Source: Candidatus Thiodiazotropha sp. (ex Codakia rugifera) (GTDB lineage Bacteria > Pseudomonadota > Gammaproteobacteria > Chromatiales > Chromatiaceae). From it: a stretch of 64,000 nucleotides of DNA. Location: NCBI GenBank assembly GCA_025656675.1, contig JAHXHN010000002.1:124001-188000 (forward strand), given 5' to 3'. Numbering within the stretch: position 1 is the first letter of the stretch; every line of letters begins with the position of its first letter. Positions 18,101 through 26,377 of this stretch are shown in pieces. A program made the position numbers and the translations under genes. The notes beneath the pieces were generated by a model, which worked only from the letters and a program-made list of their open reading frames with translations, did no database searches and was not told the DNA's origin.

Positions 18101-18259
18101 ACTGTTATTCTGGCCGGCGTAATTGCCGCCACACTCTTTACCCTCTATATCGTGCCAGTGGCCTATCATCTACTAGCAAGGCATAGCGGATCGCCGAAAC
18201 AGCTTGCTTACCAGCTGGAGCGTGAGTTGTCACAGGATGAAAGCAGGCACTCTGCATAG
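15137..18259 (+). CDS. HAE1-type RND multidrug/solvent efflux pump
   Basis: A 1040-residue inner-membrane pump with the 12-helix RND layout: helix 1 RPVFASVLSLLLIAFG, two large periplasmic loops, and the proton-relay helix LALVLAIGLVVDDAIVMLENIHRR with the adjacent Asp pair of HAE1 transporters. The final helices contain LIMLVGLAAKNGILIVEF and GSETRTVIGTVILAG. This HAE1 branch expels organic compounds, but the substrate is unknown. Overlaps the adaptor gene by ATGA, so the two are made together. Ordinary length. Confidence 0.95.
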   Translation: MILSDLSVKRPVFASVLSLLLIAFGLVAFDQLPLREYPNIDSPVVSIETLYPGAAANVVETRITQLIEDRISGVEGIRFISSVSEDGRSVVTIEFDVDRDIDGAANDVRDRVSAILDKLPLEAEPPEIQKVDSNEDVIMWLNLTSDQMTVPELSDYARRYLVDRFSVLDGVARVRVGGGQTYAMRVWIDRQALAARGLTVTDVEQALRAGNLELPAGSIDSVDRVFTVRVDRTFHTADDFAKLVLARGKDGYLVRLGEVARVEKGAQETRTFFRGNGVPMVGIGIIKQSTANTLTVADAAKDERVRINATLPRGMEIKQSYDTSIFIEGAISEVYKTLFIAIALVVGVIFLFLGSVRAMIVPAVAVPVSLVATFLVLLMLGFTINILTLLALVLAIGLVVDDAIVMLENIHRRMEVYGETRLVAAFRGSRQVAFAVISTTIVLVSVFTPIAFLGGDIGRLFSEFALTMAAAVSFSSLVALSLSPMLASQILPSSHGDRASLSRGVDWLFGRIRDFYIKTLSGAMHHVWMMLLLFGGILGGAYWLFQEIPDEYAPKEDRGGFYLIVNGPEGASYDYMKDYMDEIERRMMPYVESGEISRLLVRAPRTFSNFAIFNGGIVINLLSDWDSRRSAWVIMDELRKKLSDLPGVKVFPVMRQGFGRRIQKPIQFVIGGGTYQELAEWRDSLLQKINEDNPGFLGINWDYKETKPQLKVVIDYDRAAQLGVTVESIGRTLETMFGSRRVTTYIEAGEEYDVILEGERQDQQTPTDLSHLYVRSDTNGQLIQLANLISLQEVADSIKLNRYNRVRAITIEANLKHGLALGSALGYLEGLVHDHLPAHAIIDYKGQSRDYKTAGGSVKFVLLLGVVIVYLVLAAQFESWVHPFVIMLTVPLAMAGALLGLYLTDQTLNIYSQIGLIMLVGLAAKNGILIVEFTNQLRDSGKEIGEALMEAAHVRFRPIVMTGITTAAGSVPLLLSSGAGSETRTVIGTVILAGVIAATLFTLYIVPVAYHLLARHSGSPKQLAYQLERELSQDESRHSA

Positions 18260-18516
18260 GGTTCTTCGGGAGCCAGTAGTGTCTGTCATCCCGATGGCTG
18301 ATAATGGATATGCTGATTGCCATCACTTTGTTCAGGCGCTGGTAGAAGAGTGACTTGCTCATGATATTGAATAGTCTGAACCTGAAAGTTGCCTGCCTTA
18401 GCTGTTTGATCAATGGGGTGTTTTCTATGTATTTGGTATCAGCCATTGAAACTCTATCGTCTCTATACTTTAGTAGTAACAGTTAATTAAGCCTGATTTT
18501 CGGGTGAGGTGGCGAA

Positions 18517-19182
18517 ATGGCCGGATGTGGTTGCGAAAGCAATTTACAGTTTGAGGGTGTTTCCAGACAATACAAAACCATTTTATGGATTGTTATTGCG
18601 ATCAATGCAACGATGTTTGTTTTTGAGACAGGCGCCAGTTTTGCAGCAAATTCCATGTCGCTTAGGGCAGATGCACTCGACTTTCTCGGTGATAGCCTAA
18701 CCTATACCATTACCTTGCTGGCGATTGGCCACTCCTTACGCTGGCGTGCATCGGCAGCCATGTTTAAAGGCGTTATGTTGGCACTCATGGGAGTATGGGT
18801 GTTGGGATCTACCCTGTATCGTGTATTTATCCTCGGTACCCCAAATGAGTACATCATGGGTTCAGTGGCTTTACTGGCCTTCAGCGCAAATATCATCAGC
18901 GTCCTGTTATTACTTAAATATCGGAATGGTGATTCGAATGTGCGATCTGTCTGGCTCTGCAGTCGAAACGACGCGATAGGAAATCTGGCGGTTTTAGTTG
19001 CTGCTTTTGTCGTCTATACCACGCAAAGCCATTGGCCAGACCTTGTTGTTGCATTTCTTATGGCGCTGTTATTCCTCTATTCAGCGACATTGATTATCCG
19101 TCAGGCAAGTTCGGAATTGGGTTATGCAGATGATCTTCATGTGGAAGCGCAATGTTGCCGGATAGACCAAGACAAGCACTGA
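18517..19182 (+). CDS. Short cation diffusion facilitator (CDF) transporter
   Basis: A 221-residue membrane protein with about six helices and no C-terminal cytoplasmic domain, so shorter than a standard CDF of about 300. The two metal-binding helices can be seen: ADALDFLGDSLTY gives Asp-xxx-Asp where many zinc CDFs have His-xxx-Asp, and CSRNDAIGN gives Cys-xxx-Asp where His-xxx-Asp is usual. The N-terminus has a CGC motif (MAGCGCE) that may pick up metal. It should export a divalent cation (Zn, Co, Fe or Cd) using proton exchange; the altered ligands make the metal uncertain. It is an isolated gene upstream of marR. Confidence 0.85.
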   Translation: MAGCGCESNLQFEGVSRQYKTILWIVIAINATMFVFETGASFAANSMSLRADALDFLGDSLTYTITLLAIGHSLRWRASAAMFKGVMLALMGVWVLGSTLYRVFILGTPNEYIMGSVALLAFSANIISVLLLLKYRNGDSNVRSVWLCSRNDAIGNLAVLVAAFVVYTTQSHWPDLVVAFLMALLFLYSATLIIRQASSELGYADDLHVEAQCCRIDQDKH

Positions 19183-19287
19183 TGCTCATCCATTCGGGGA
19201 TCTGATATCGATCTTGTGAAAAGACTATATGGTGGTTAAAGACCACACAATCGCTGTAGTTATAACTATAAAATCCTCAAAAAACCG

Positions 19288-19322
19288 TTGACAAAGTACT
19301 AATAAGTGCATATGCACATACT
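19288..19322 (+). promoter_or_regulatory. marR promoter with overlapping palindromic operator
   Basis: A -35 TTGACA (19288-19293) is followed after exactly 17 bp by TATGCA (19311-19316). The -10 lies inside the palindrome TAAGTGCATATGCACATA (19303-19320, core GTGCATATGCAC perfectly symmetric). Transcription would begin close to the ATG at 19323, giving a leaderless or nearly leaderless mRNA; no Shine-Dalgarno is present. A protein bound at the palindrome would block RNA polymerase, as expected for MarR autorepression. Confidence 0.65.
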
Positions 19323-19790
19323 ATGTCTTCCAAAAAATCAATTTGCGGCCTTAAACAATGCCAGGAGATCGGGCAGACATGTGCGGTTTTTAATCTGCGC
19401 AAGGCCTCTCGTGCAATTACTCAACTCTATGAAGAGATGTTGCGACCCAGTGGTCTATTACCAACTCAGTTTACTTTACTGGTGGCAGTTCGCAGTATGG
19501 GCCCGGTTGTCATTTCGAAATTGGCAGATCAGCTTGTAATGGATCGAACAACGTTGACGCGTAATTTAAAGCCGCTTGAAAGGGATGGTTTGCTTCGTGT
19601 AATTCCTGGTAGGCACGACTTGCGTTCCAGGGAGATTAAGGTCACTCAGAAAGGGATTAGTCAGCTAGAGATCGCGCTGCCCTTGTGGCGGGATGCACAA
19701 CGAAAGATCAGGAAGGCGCTGGGTGACAGCCGACTTGATAGCTTGCTTGACGATTTATCTGCGGTAGTGGAAGCAGCTGCTGTACATTAG
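19323..19790 (+). CDS. MarR-family transcriptional regulator
   Basis: A 155-residue DNA-binding protein. The winged helix is visible as LPTQFTLLVAVRSMGPVVISKLADQL followed by the recognition helix MDRTTLTRNLKPLERDGLLRV and the wing GRHDLRSREIKVTQKG. Helices at both ends would dimerise. The N-terminal segment has three cysteines (ICGLKQC, TCAVF), which could sense oxidants or metals; this is unusual but not unique. Its gene is flanked by two almost identical palindromes (19303-19320 and 19805-19822), one over its own promoter and one before the downstream membrane-protein gene. They are the likely operators. Confidence 0.9.
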   Translation: MSSKKSICGLKQCQEIGQTCAVFNLRKASRAITQLYEEMLRPSGLLPTQFTLLVAVRSMGPVVISKLADQLVMDRTTLTRNLKPLERDGLLRVIPGRHDLRSREIKVTQKGISQLEIALPLWRDAQRKIRKALGDSRLDSLLDDLSAVVEAAAVH

Positions 19791-19804
19791 TTTTTTTCTT
19801 AATA

Positions 19805-19822
19805 TAAGTGTATATACACATA
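19805..19822. promoter_or_regulatory. Second copy of the marR palindrome, upstream of membrane-protein gene
   Basis: TAAGTGTATATACACATA matches the marR promoter palindrome at 16 of 18 positions; the two changes are a symmetric C/T and G/A pair, so the dyad is kept. It lies just after the marR stop and about 190 bp before the next gene. This suggests the same MarR protein controls both. Confidence 0.6.
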
Positions 19823-20013
19823 TATGGAGTGAAATTTACAACACACAACGGCAAAGCAACCACTGGCCTGATCAATGTTCCGAGGTGTGACAGCGTGGCC
19901 GAACACACTGATCGCCCCTGGTTTGTTGTTGATCATTTGTTGTGCCAGTTTTATCCCTGGACTTGTAAAGGGTGCTCGTTCAGATGCTAATTTGAAAAGT
20001 GAGGCGATATATC

Positions 20014-20748
20014 ATGCAGCTTACAACGCTACCTGTTTTGCTATTAATTATATTTGGCTTACTCTGGTATCTGGTGCGCAGACTTTATCGAATGGGTTCA
20101 CTGCGCAGTGTTGAGCAAACTTGGCTGAATGTTCTCCTGGCTATTCTGCTTGCCTGGGGAGGCTTAGTCAGTTATCAATCAAGTCAGGGTATACTAACCT
20201 CACAACAATTTTTAAGCCTTTTACCCGGTTACTGGATGCCCTATGTTGTTACAATCTTCATATTTGTGGCAACGATGCTGGTGCCATCTCTTCGTAGTGG
20301 ACTGAGAACTTTCGCCACTATGACGCCAATGTATTGGCTGACAGGTATACATATCGTCAGGATGCTGGCTGTTGGTACATTGATCAAGGCATCTTTGGGT
20401 TTGTTCCCTGAAAAATTTGCCTGGTTTGTCGGAGGGCCTGATCTGTTATTCGGACTGTCTGCGGTCGTCGTTACTTTTCAGGTTTGGCGGGGTCGAATGA
20501 GCGAAAGCCAGGTCATGCTTTGGCACCTTACCGGGGCTTTGGTGATCTTGGTGCCCATAATAGGATTTATGCACCTGTTCATGCAGGAAAGGCTCTACTC
20601 GGCATTGTTTCAGTTTCCGATGGTCCTTGCACCGGCTTTAGTGGTACCCCTGTTGGTTATGTTGAATCTTCTCTCATTTTTACAGTTGCTTGAGAAAAGG
20701 GTGCATTCAACTGGCATGGCACAGTTGGGTACTGGTCGGGAATCATAG
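20014..20748 (+). CDS. Multi-pass membrane protein of unknown function
   Basis: A 244-residue integral membrane protein with about seven hydrophobic helices (for example VLLLIIFGLLWYLV, WLNVLLAILLAWGGLVSY, LTGALVILVPIIGFMHLF and FPMVLAPALVVPLLVML). I choose the ATG at 20014, which has TGAGG upstream at 20000-20004; the GTG at 19999 is part of that site. No family was recognised and no catalytic motif is visible. The polar loops hold PEKFAWFVGGPDLLFG and several His/Arg. Its position behind the second marR-type palindrome suggests it is the target of the MarR regulator, so a role in export or detoxification is possible but not shown. Confidence 0.75.
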   Translation: MQLTTLPVLLLIIFGLLWYLVRRLYRMGSLRSVEQTWLNVLLAILLAWGGLVSYQSSQGILTSQQFLSLLPGYWMPYVVTIFIFVATMLVPSLRSGLRTFATMTPMYWLTGIHIVRMLAVGTLIKASLGLFPEKFAWFVGGPDLLFGLSAVVVTFQVWRGRMSESQVMLWHLTGALVILVPIIGFMHLFMQERLYSALFQFPMVLAPALVVPLLVMLNLLSFLQLLEKRVHSTGMAQLGTGRES

Positions 20749-21176
20749 AACGGAGAGTGGCATATTTCAGGAAGTTGATGAATTTTGAGATTCTATCCCG
20801 ATTGGGGTGGGTCATTCATACTCAATACGTCGAAACAGTGGATCAGCACTCAGCCACTTGATGAAGGGAAAGCCCTGCAAAAAGAATTCCTCATATTTCA
20901 AATTAATAGGGTCAGCTTACAGTCGTTTATGTTGAGTTGGATACCCGATTATTTTTTTCACTGTCATTTCGAACGAAATCAATACCGAATCTAAAGTGCG
21001 TCAAGCCGCGTATATTGATACAGCTTGATGTTCCTTTTTATGTGATGTGGCCGGGAGGTCGCGACAAGACTCAATAATGAAGCGTTTACAAAAAATCGCA
21101 TCTGTATTCTTGGTTAAAAAAACAACACGCATGCTTCCATAACTTATACCTATTCAAAAAAGAGGAGAGTAATGCC
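20749..21176. other. Intergenic region before the porin gene
   Basis: About 430 bp, AT-rich. A 69-codon open frame at 20785-20994 lacks a ribosome-binding site and looks non-coding. The end of the region carries the porin ribosome-binding site AGAGGAGAG (about 21160-21170). No palindrome or clear promoter could be assigned. Confidence 0.5.
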
Positions 21177-22340
21177 ATGACAAATATGAGTGAAAACTTA
21201 CCAAGAATGGGCGCAGTAGCTGCCTTGCTTCTATTGCCACTGAATGTATCAGCCTACAATTTAAGTGATGTCTTCGGAAAGGATGTCGAGTTTAGTATTG
21301 GCGGTTATGCGAAATTGAGTGCGATGTGGACAGACACAGATAGTGGTTCACTGGCTGGAGGATCAAGCGGTACTGGACGCACATTCTATTTGCCTTCGTC
21401 AATTCCAACAGGTGGCACTGATGGTGATGCGGTATTCGACATGACAGCGCGTGAATCGAGAATAAATTTTAAGGGAAAAACGACTGCAGGTGATCACGCG
21501 GTTGGCATGGTGTTGGAAATGGATTTTCTCACCACTGGATTTGGTAATGAGGCAGTCAGCAACAGCGTTTCACCACGGCTGCGTCACTATTTTTTAACCT
21601 ATGATAATTGGTTGTTTGGACAAACCTGGTCAACATTTATGGATACTGCAGCATTGCCTGATGCACTGGATTTCTTAGGTGCACCGGAAGGCACGGTATT
21701 TATTCGCCAGCCAATGATCAGGTATAGCAATAACGGTTTCCAGATTGCATTGGAGAACCCGGAAACGTTTACCGACACGGGCGTGAATGACGACAATTCA
21801 GTGCCGGATATTACAGCGAACTATAAGTTGGAGACGAACTGGGGCCATCTTAGATTCAATGGCCTTTTTCGTGAGTTGAAATATGATAATGGAATAACCG
21901 ATGATTCCACTACAGGCTGGGGTGTGGGTATTAGCGGTAAAGTTAAAGTTCTGGAACGTGACGATATCCGTTTCGCTGTTAACTATGGTGACGGTATGGG
22001 GCGTTATACCAGCTTGGGTGTGGCTCGAGATGCCGTGATCAATTCGATAAACGGTGATCTGGAAACAGTGGAATCAGTGGCGGGATTTATAGCCTATCGC
22101 CATCTCTGGAACAGTAAATGGCGATCAAATCTGATTTTAAGTTTGATTGAAGTTGACAATCCATCCTCTTCGCCAGCAACTTTGAACGAAAGTGCGAACA
22201 GTGTGCAGGTTAATTTGATGTATTCGCCAGTCAAGCAAATCACTTTGGGTGCTATGTACCTAAGGGGCGAGCTTGAAAAGGAGAGTGGTGATGATGGAGA
22301 ACTTGATCGGATTCAATTTGCTGCAAAGTATGCATTTTGA
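21177..22340 (+). CDS. DcaP-like trimeric outer-membrane porin
   Basis: A 387-residue outer-membrane beta-barrel protein. A signal peptide ends near NVSA, and the mature chain has alternating hydrophobic/polar strands and ends in the aromatic signature AAKYAF needed for BAM insertion. The central part LTYDNWLFGQTWSTFMDTAALPDALDF followed by APEGTVFIRQPMIRYS is typical of the DcaP family, which takes up dicarboxylic acids and other small anionic compounds. Strong ribosome-binding site. A hairpin follows the stop. Confidence 0.88.
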   Translation: MTNMSENLPRMGAVAALLLLPLNVSAYNLSDVFGKDVEFSIGGYAKLSAMWTDTDSGSLAGGSSGTGRTFYLPSSIPTGGTDGDAVFDMTARESRINFKGKTTAGDHAVGMVLEMDFLTTGFGNEAVSNSVSPRLRHYFLTYDNWLFGQTWSTFMDTAALPDALDFLGAPEGTVFIRQPMIRYSNNGFQIALENPETFTDTGVNDDNSVPDITANYKLETNWGHLRFNGLFRELKYDNGITDDSTTGWGVGISGKVKVLERDDIRFAVNYGDGMGRYTSLGVARDAVINSINGDLETVESVAGFIAYRHLWNSKWRSNLILSLIEVDNPSSSPATLNESANSVQVNLMYSPVKQITLGAMYLRGELEKESGDDGELDRIQFAAKYAF

Positions 22341-22371
22341 ATAATACCTTCTGTTATTTGGAAGAGCGTTA

Positions 22372-22398
22372 GGCCCTACATCAGGATGATGTGGGGCC
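22372..22398. terminator. Stem-loop between porin and DUF2057 gene
   Basis: GGCCCTACATCA pairs with TGATGTGGGGCC across a 3-base loop (12 pairs with one T-G). It has no T tract, so it may be an mRNA-stabilising hairpin or a weak terminator that lowers expression of the next gene. Confidence 0.5.
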
Positions 22399-22433
22399 AG
22401 TATGCCAAGTGAATATAATTCAGAGAAGTGATA

Positions 22434-23018
22434 ATGAAAAAATATATTCTCATGTTGATGCTGGTTCTGTTTATTGCTCCACTCTATGCTGCCAAGCTGA
22501 TTATACCGGCTGCATTTGAAATACTGGCTGTTGATGGTAAAGAGATAGAACACTCACTGCTCGTACATACCAATACAGTGATGTTAAATGGAGGTGCTCA
22601 TAAAATAGCCCTGTACTACAAGGATGTTGTAATGGATTATGATCTTGGTTATGAAGGTGTTATAAAATCCAAGCCGTTTATCGTTACTTTAAACTCTCTG
22701 CCAGGAGTGACCTATAGGCTTCTGCCGGATGAAATTGCCTATCAGGATAAACATGCCTATGCGAAGAGGCCTGTTGTAAATATTCAGAGTGATGAAACGA
22801 AGGCGATTGTCGAAAGTGGAATTGAGCGGTCAGTAGAACTACCGGGTAAATGGGCTGGTGAGACAGCACTGGCCCAAAAACAACTAACCCCTATATCAGG
22901 GCAGGATCATCAGCATGATGTAAATGAGTCTATAGAAAAGTTAAAGTACTGGTGGTCACAGGCGGATAAAAAAACACGACAGGAATTTATGGGCTGGGTG
23001 GTTGGCAATCAACCTTGA
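22434..23018 (+). CDS. DUF2057 (YccT/CsgI-like) periplasmic protein
   Basis: A 194-residue secreted protein starting at the ATG at 22434, with a signal peptide (MKKYILMLMLVLFIAPLYA). The mature part opens with KLIIPAAFEILAVDGKEIEHSLL and continues with beta strands, the DUF2057 pattern of YccT/CsgI, which in Escherichia coli modulates curli assembly. The C-terminal 40 residues (KLKYWWSQADKKTRQEFMGW) form a helix as in many members. Here no curli genes are near, so the role is open. It may be co-transcribed with the porin upstream. Confidence 0.82.
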   Translation: MKKYILMLMLVLFIAPLYAAKLIIPAAFEILAVDGKEIEHSLLVHTNTVMLNGGAHKIALYYKDVVMDYDLGYEGVIKSKPFIVTLNSLPGVTYRLLPDEIAYQDKHAYAKRPVVNIQSDETKAIVESGIERSVELPGKWAGETALAQKQLTPISGQDHQHDVNESIEKLKYWWSQADKKTRQEFMGWVVGNQP

Positions 23019-23034
23019 TTGGTGTACGAGCAGA

Positions 23035-23071
23035 CTTAGGGCCAATTGAAAGAGTGTTAACAGGCCCTAAG
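23035..23071. repeat. Short copy of the TTAGGGCC repeat, likely bidirectional terminator
   Basis: CTTAGGGCC and GGCCCTAAG form a perfect 9-bp stem around a 19-base loop. The right half (GTGTTAACAGGCCCTAA, 23054-23070) is identical to the terminal repeat of the larger element at 46428-46608, so this looks like a deleted remnant of it. It lies between two convergent genes, where it could end transcription from both sides. Confidence 0.65.
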
Positions 23072-23173
23072 ACTCATAACAGATTACCTGGCTATACTCA
23101 TGTTGGCTCCAGAGTGATCATACTCTTTTATCACTCTTCAATATGGCTGATGCCACCATCCCACTATTAATGA

Positions 23174-26100
23174 CTAATCTTTTTTCACGGACCCGATCGA
23201 AAATCGAGGATAGAGTGTTGGCAGTACAAAAAGAGTCAACAATGTACTCGATACCAATCCGCCTATCACAACAGTTGCCAAAGGTCGCTGAACTTCAGAG
23301 CCGACACCTGAAGAGAGCAGCATTGGGAGCAATCCCAATGCTGCAATTGATGCAGTCATCAGTACCGGGCGCAATCGTGAAAGAGCGCCAACGAATATAG
23401 CATCAGCTATTGACTCTCCTGCCTCAACATTTTGATTGATAGCATTCACCATCACAACACCGTTAAGTACTGCTACACCGAATAGTGCAATAAAACCAAT
23501 GGAGCCCGGGACTGACAGATACTGACCGCTAAAGTAGAGGGCAGCTATACCCCCGATCAGTGCCAGGGGAACGTTCAGCATGATCAATAGGGACTGTCCT
23601 ACAGAGTGAAACGCAAAATAGAGCAATAGAAAGATCAGTCCAAGAGAAAGGGGCACCACAATCATTAAACGCTGCTGGGCACGTTGCTGATTCTTAAATT
23701 GACCGCCAAATACCACAGAATAACCGGTGGGTAGATCGATCTCCTGTGTGATTCGTTGCTCAAGTTCAGTCACTAATCCGCCCATATCACGGCCTTCTAC
23801 GTTGGATTGAATCACCACTCTGCGCTGTACATCGTCACGCCTGATTTGTGGCGGCCCTGACTCGATGACGACGTCTGCGACCTCGCCTAATCGAACCCAG
23901 GCACCTCCCGGAGCTTGTAACACCAGTTGTTGCAGCGCCAGGCTATCCTTACGGTAACGCTTTTCCAGGCGTACGGTAATATCATAGCGCTCATTCCCTT
24001 GGATAACCTGTCCGGCCTCAGTGCCGCCAATACTATCGGAAACCAGATCCATTATCTGAGAAACAGGAATCCCGTAACGGGCTAATAGCGCTCGACGCGG
24101 ACGAATAGTGAGCTGTGCTTCACCCGCTATCTGCTCCATCTCAACGCCACGGGTTCCTTCAACACTTCGCGCCAGTGATTCAATAGCCCGGCCCTTTTCT
24201 GCAAGTAGATCCAGGTCGGGTCCGAATAGTTTGATAGCCAGCTGTGCCTTGACTCCGGAGAGCAATTCATCCACACGTGTCGCAATCGGTTGTGAAAATG
24301 TGAGTAGTAGTCCAGGATGGCTGGATAGTGTTTCTTCGAGTTGTTTCTGTAGGCCGAACCGGTCCTTTGCACTGGTCCATTCACTAATGGGCTTGAGTCC
24401 GACATAAATCTCTATATTGGAGACCGGTTCCGGGTCGCCACCCAGTTCCGGACGACCGACCCTGCTGGATGCATAAGTCACTTCAGGAAATGCCATCAAA
24501 CGTTGTTCCAGTTTCGATGCCACACCAAGCGCCGTTTTCAGGCTGGAGGAGGGCGCAAGCGTAATCCGGATATTGATTGTTCCCTCTTCCAGTTCCGGTA
24601 CGAACTCTGTACCTAATTGCGGCAGTAACGCAATGGCGCTTGCAAACAGGGTAATCGCAATCACCACCACCAGCCATTTTATTTTTAGGGCAAAACGAAG
24701 GGAATGTCTGTATGCCCATTCAAGAGGGATGAACACCGGACTGTTACGGTGTTTAATCGGCTGGTGAAAAGTATAAGTTGCGAGTGCAGGCATGATCACC
24801 AGCGCTACGACCAAGGATGTCAGCATGGCCAATACGATGGAGACCGCCATTGGCTGGAAAAGCTTGCCTTCAACCCCTTGCAGTGTAAACAGGGGTATAA
24901 AGACAACGACTATGATAATAACGGCATAAAATACCGGTCGACCAACCTCTCGAGCCGCTACCTGGATTCGCAATGGTATACCGTGCCGGTCATGGGATGC
25001 GTTATAGGTATCGCTATCATTCAGGGATACTCGCTCTTTCGCTGATTGCTCGTGGCTGGTGTCGGGGTGGGATAGATGCTTAAAAATGTTCTCCATCATC
25101 ACCACCGAGCCATCCACCATCATACCAATGGCGATCGCGAGACCACCCAAAGACATCAGGTTGGCTGACAAGCCCCAATAGCTCATGGCAGTCAACGCCA
25201 GTCCCACTGAGAGCGGGACTGAAATCAGTACCAGTAAAGTTGCCCTGATGTTAAGCAGAAACAACAGTAGTATGACCACAATGAGGATGAAGGCTTCAGT
25301 AAGTGCCCGGCTGACGGTCTCTATAGCCTGTTCCACCAGGTCGGCCTGGTCATAGAAGGGCTCAAAGGTGACCCCATCCGGCAGTGCTTGCTGAATGGCG
25401 GGTAACCGTGTTTTGACAGCATCGATGGTTGCCTTGGTGTTGGCCCCTAGGCGCTTAAGTACGATACCGGCAACCACCTCGCCTAAGGGTTCAACTCTAC
25501 CTTCGGCAGAGCGGCGTGTCATGGTCACAGCCCCCTGGCGGATCTCACCACCAAACGCTACCTGAGCAATATCCGCGACACGCACAACAATGCCGTCTTC
25601 ATCCCGCAAAGGAATATTGCTGATATCCTGCAGTCCATCCTCACCTGCTCGCACCCAGCCTACACCGCGAATGACCAGTTGTTCAGCGCCGCGATCCAGG
25701 TACCAGCCACCCGCATTTCGATTGTTATTCTCAATCGCTTCAGCGATCTCTGCGATACTGATACCGTATGAGAGCTGTTTACTGGGATCGACCTGTACCT
25801 GGTATTGACGCACTTCACCGCCATATGAGAGCACATCGGTTATCCCATCAAGGGGCAGAAGCAGCAGTTTGACTACCCAGTCATTGAGACTGCGTAGTGC
25901 AATTGCATCATGCTTGTCAGGGTCCTCGGAGCGTAGAATATATTGATAGACCTGTCCCAGGCCGGATGTATTCGGTCCCATCTCGGGTGATCCGACACCG
26001 TCGGGAATCTGTTCCCGGGCGTCCTGTAAGCGCTCAAAGACGAGTTGGCGGGCAAAGTAGATATCGGTACCCTCGTTGAATACCACAGTAATGACCGAGA

Positions 26101-26368
26101 GTCCGGTCTTTGATATGGATCGTACCTCCTGCACGTCGGGCAGTGCATACATCACTGCTTCAATAGGGTAGGTGATGAGTTGTTCTACCTCTTTGGCTGC
26201 CAGGCCCTGCGCCTCTGTGTTGATCTGGACCTGTACGTTGGTGACATCTGGAAAGGCATCAAGATTGAGCCGAGGTATCAAAACCACAGCGGCTCCTACT
26301 GCAACCAACAGGCTGAGCACAACCAGCAGACGATTCGCCACTGACCAGTCGATAACGCGATTGAGCAT
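23174..26368 (-). CDS. czcA: Heavy-metal efflux RND pump, CzcA/CusA family
   Basis: A 1064-residue HME-RND inner-membrane pump. The N-terminal helix NRLLVVLSLLVAVGAAVVLIP, YPIEAVMYALPDV and QVQVDPSKQLSYGISIAEI are typical of HME proteins. The proton-relay helix reads GLAIAIGMMVDGSVVMMENIFKHL. It keeps the D...E pair of the family but has AIG where CzcA has DFG, as in CusA-type pumps, so the metal cannot be fixed between divalent (Zn/Co/Cd) and Cu/Ag. It exports metal from periplasm or cytoplasm with CzcB and CzcC. It is last in the operon, 9 bp after czcB. The czcA label is family-level. Confidence 0.93.
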   Translation of the reverse strand: MLNRVIDWSVANRLLVVLSLLVAVGAAVVLIPRLNLDAFPDVTNVQVQINTEAQGLAAKEVEQLITYPIEAVMYALPDVQEVRSISKTGLSVITVVFNEGTDIYFARQLVFERLQDAREQIPDGVGSPEMGPNTSGLGQVYQYILRSEDPDKHDAIALRSLNDWVVKLLLLPLDGITDVLSYGGEVRQYQVQVDPSKQLSYGISIAEIAEAIENNNRNAGGWYLDRGAEQLVIRGVGWVRAGEDGLQDISNIPLRDEDGIVVRVADIAQVAFGGEIRQGAVTMTRRSAEGRVEPLGEVVAGIVLKRLGANTKATIDAVKTRLPAIQQALPDGVTFEPFYDQADLVEQAIETVSRALTEAFILIVVILLLFLLNIRATLLVLISVPLSVGLALTAMSYWGLSANLMSLGGLAIAIGMMVDGSVVMMENIFKHLSHPDTSHEQSAKERVSLNDSDTYNASHDRHGIPLRIQVAAREVGRPVFYAVIIIVVVFIPLFTLQGVEGKLFQPMAVSIVLAMLTSLVVALVIMPALATYTFHQPIKHRNSPVFIPLEWAYRHSLRFALKIKWLVVVIAITLFASAIALLPQLGTEFVPELEEGTINIRITLAPSSSLKTALGVASKLEQRLMAFPEVTYASSRVGRPELGGDPEPVSNIEIYVGLKPISEWTSAKDRFGLQKQLEETLSSHPGLLLTFSQPIATRVDELLSGVKAQLAIKLFGPDLDLLAEKGRAIESLARSVEGTRGVEMEQIAGEAQLTIRPRRALLARYGIPVSQIMDLVSDSIGGTEAGQVIQGNERYDITVRLEKRYRKDSLALQQLVLQAPGGAWVRLGEVADVVIESGPPQIRRDDVQRRVVIQSNVEGRDMGGLVTELEQRITQEIDLPTGYSVVFGGQFKNQQRAQQRLMIVVPLSLGLIFLLLYFAFHSVGQSLLIMLNVPLALIGGIAALYFSGQYLSVPGSIGFIALFGVAVLNGVVMVNAINQNVEAGESIADAIFVGALSRLRPVLMTASIAALGLLPMLLSSGVGSEVQRPLATVVIGGLVSSTLLTLFVLPTLYPRFSIGSVKKD

Positions 26369-26377
26369 GGTGGCCTC

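Noticed and set aside
18138-18446. 102-codon minus-strand frame at the end of the RND gene
   Set aside because: It overlaps the pump's 3' end for about 120 bp, and its sequence matches no family I know; I could not tell it from chance.
19875-20114. 79-codon frame between marR and the membrane protein
   Set aside because: It has a hydrophobic N-terminal stretch, but it overlaps the next gene by about 100 bp out of frame and lacks a ribosome-binding site.
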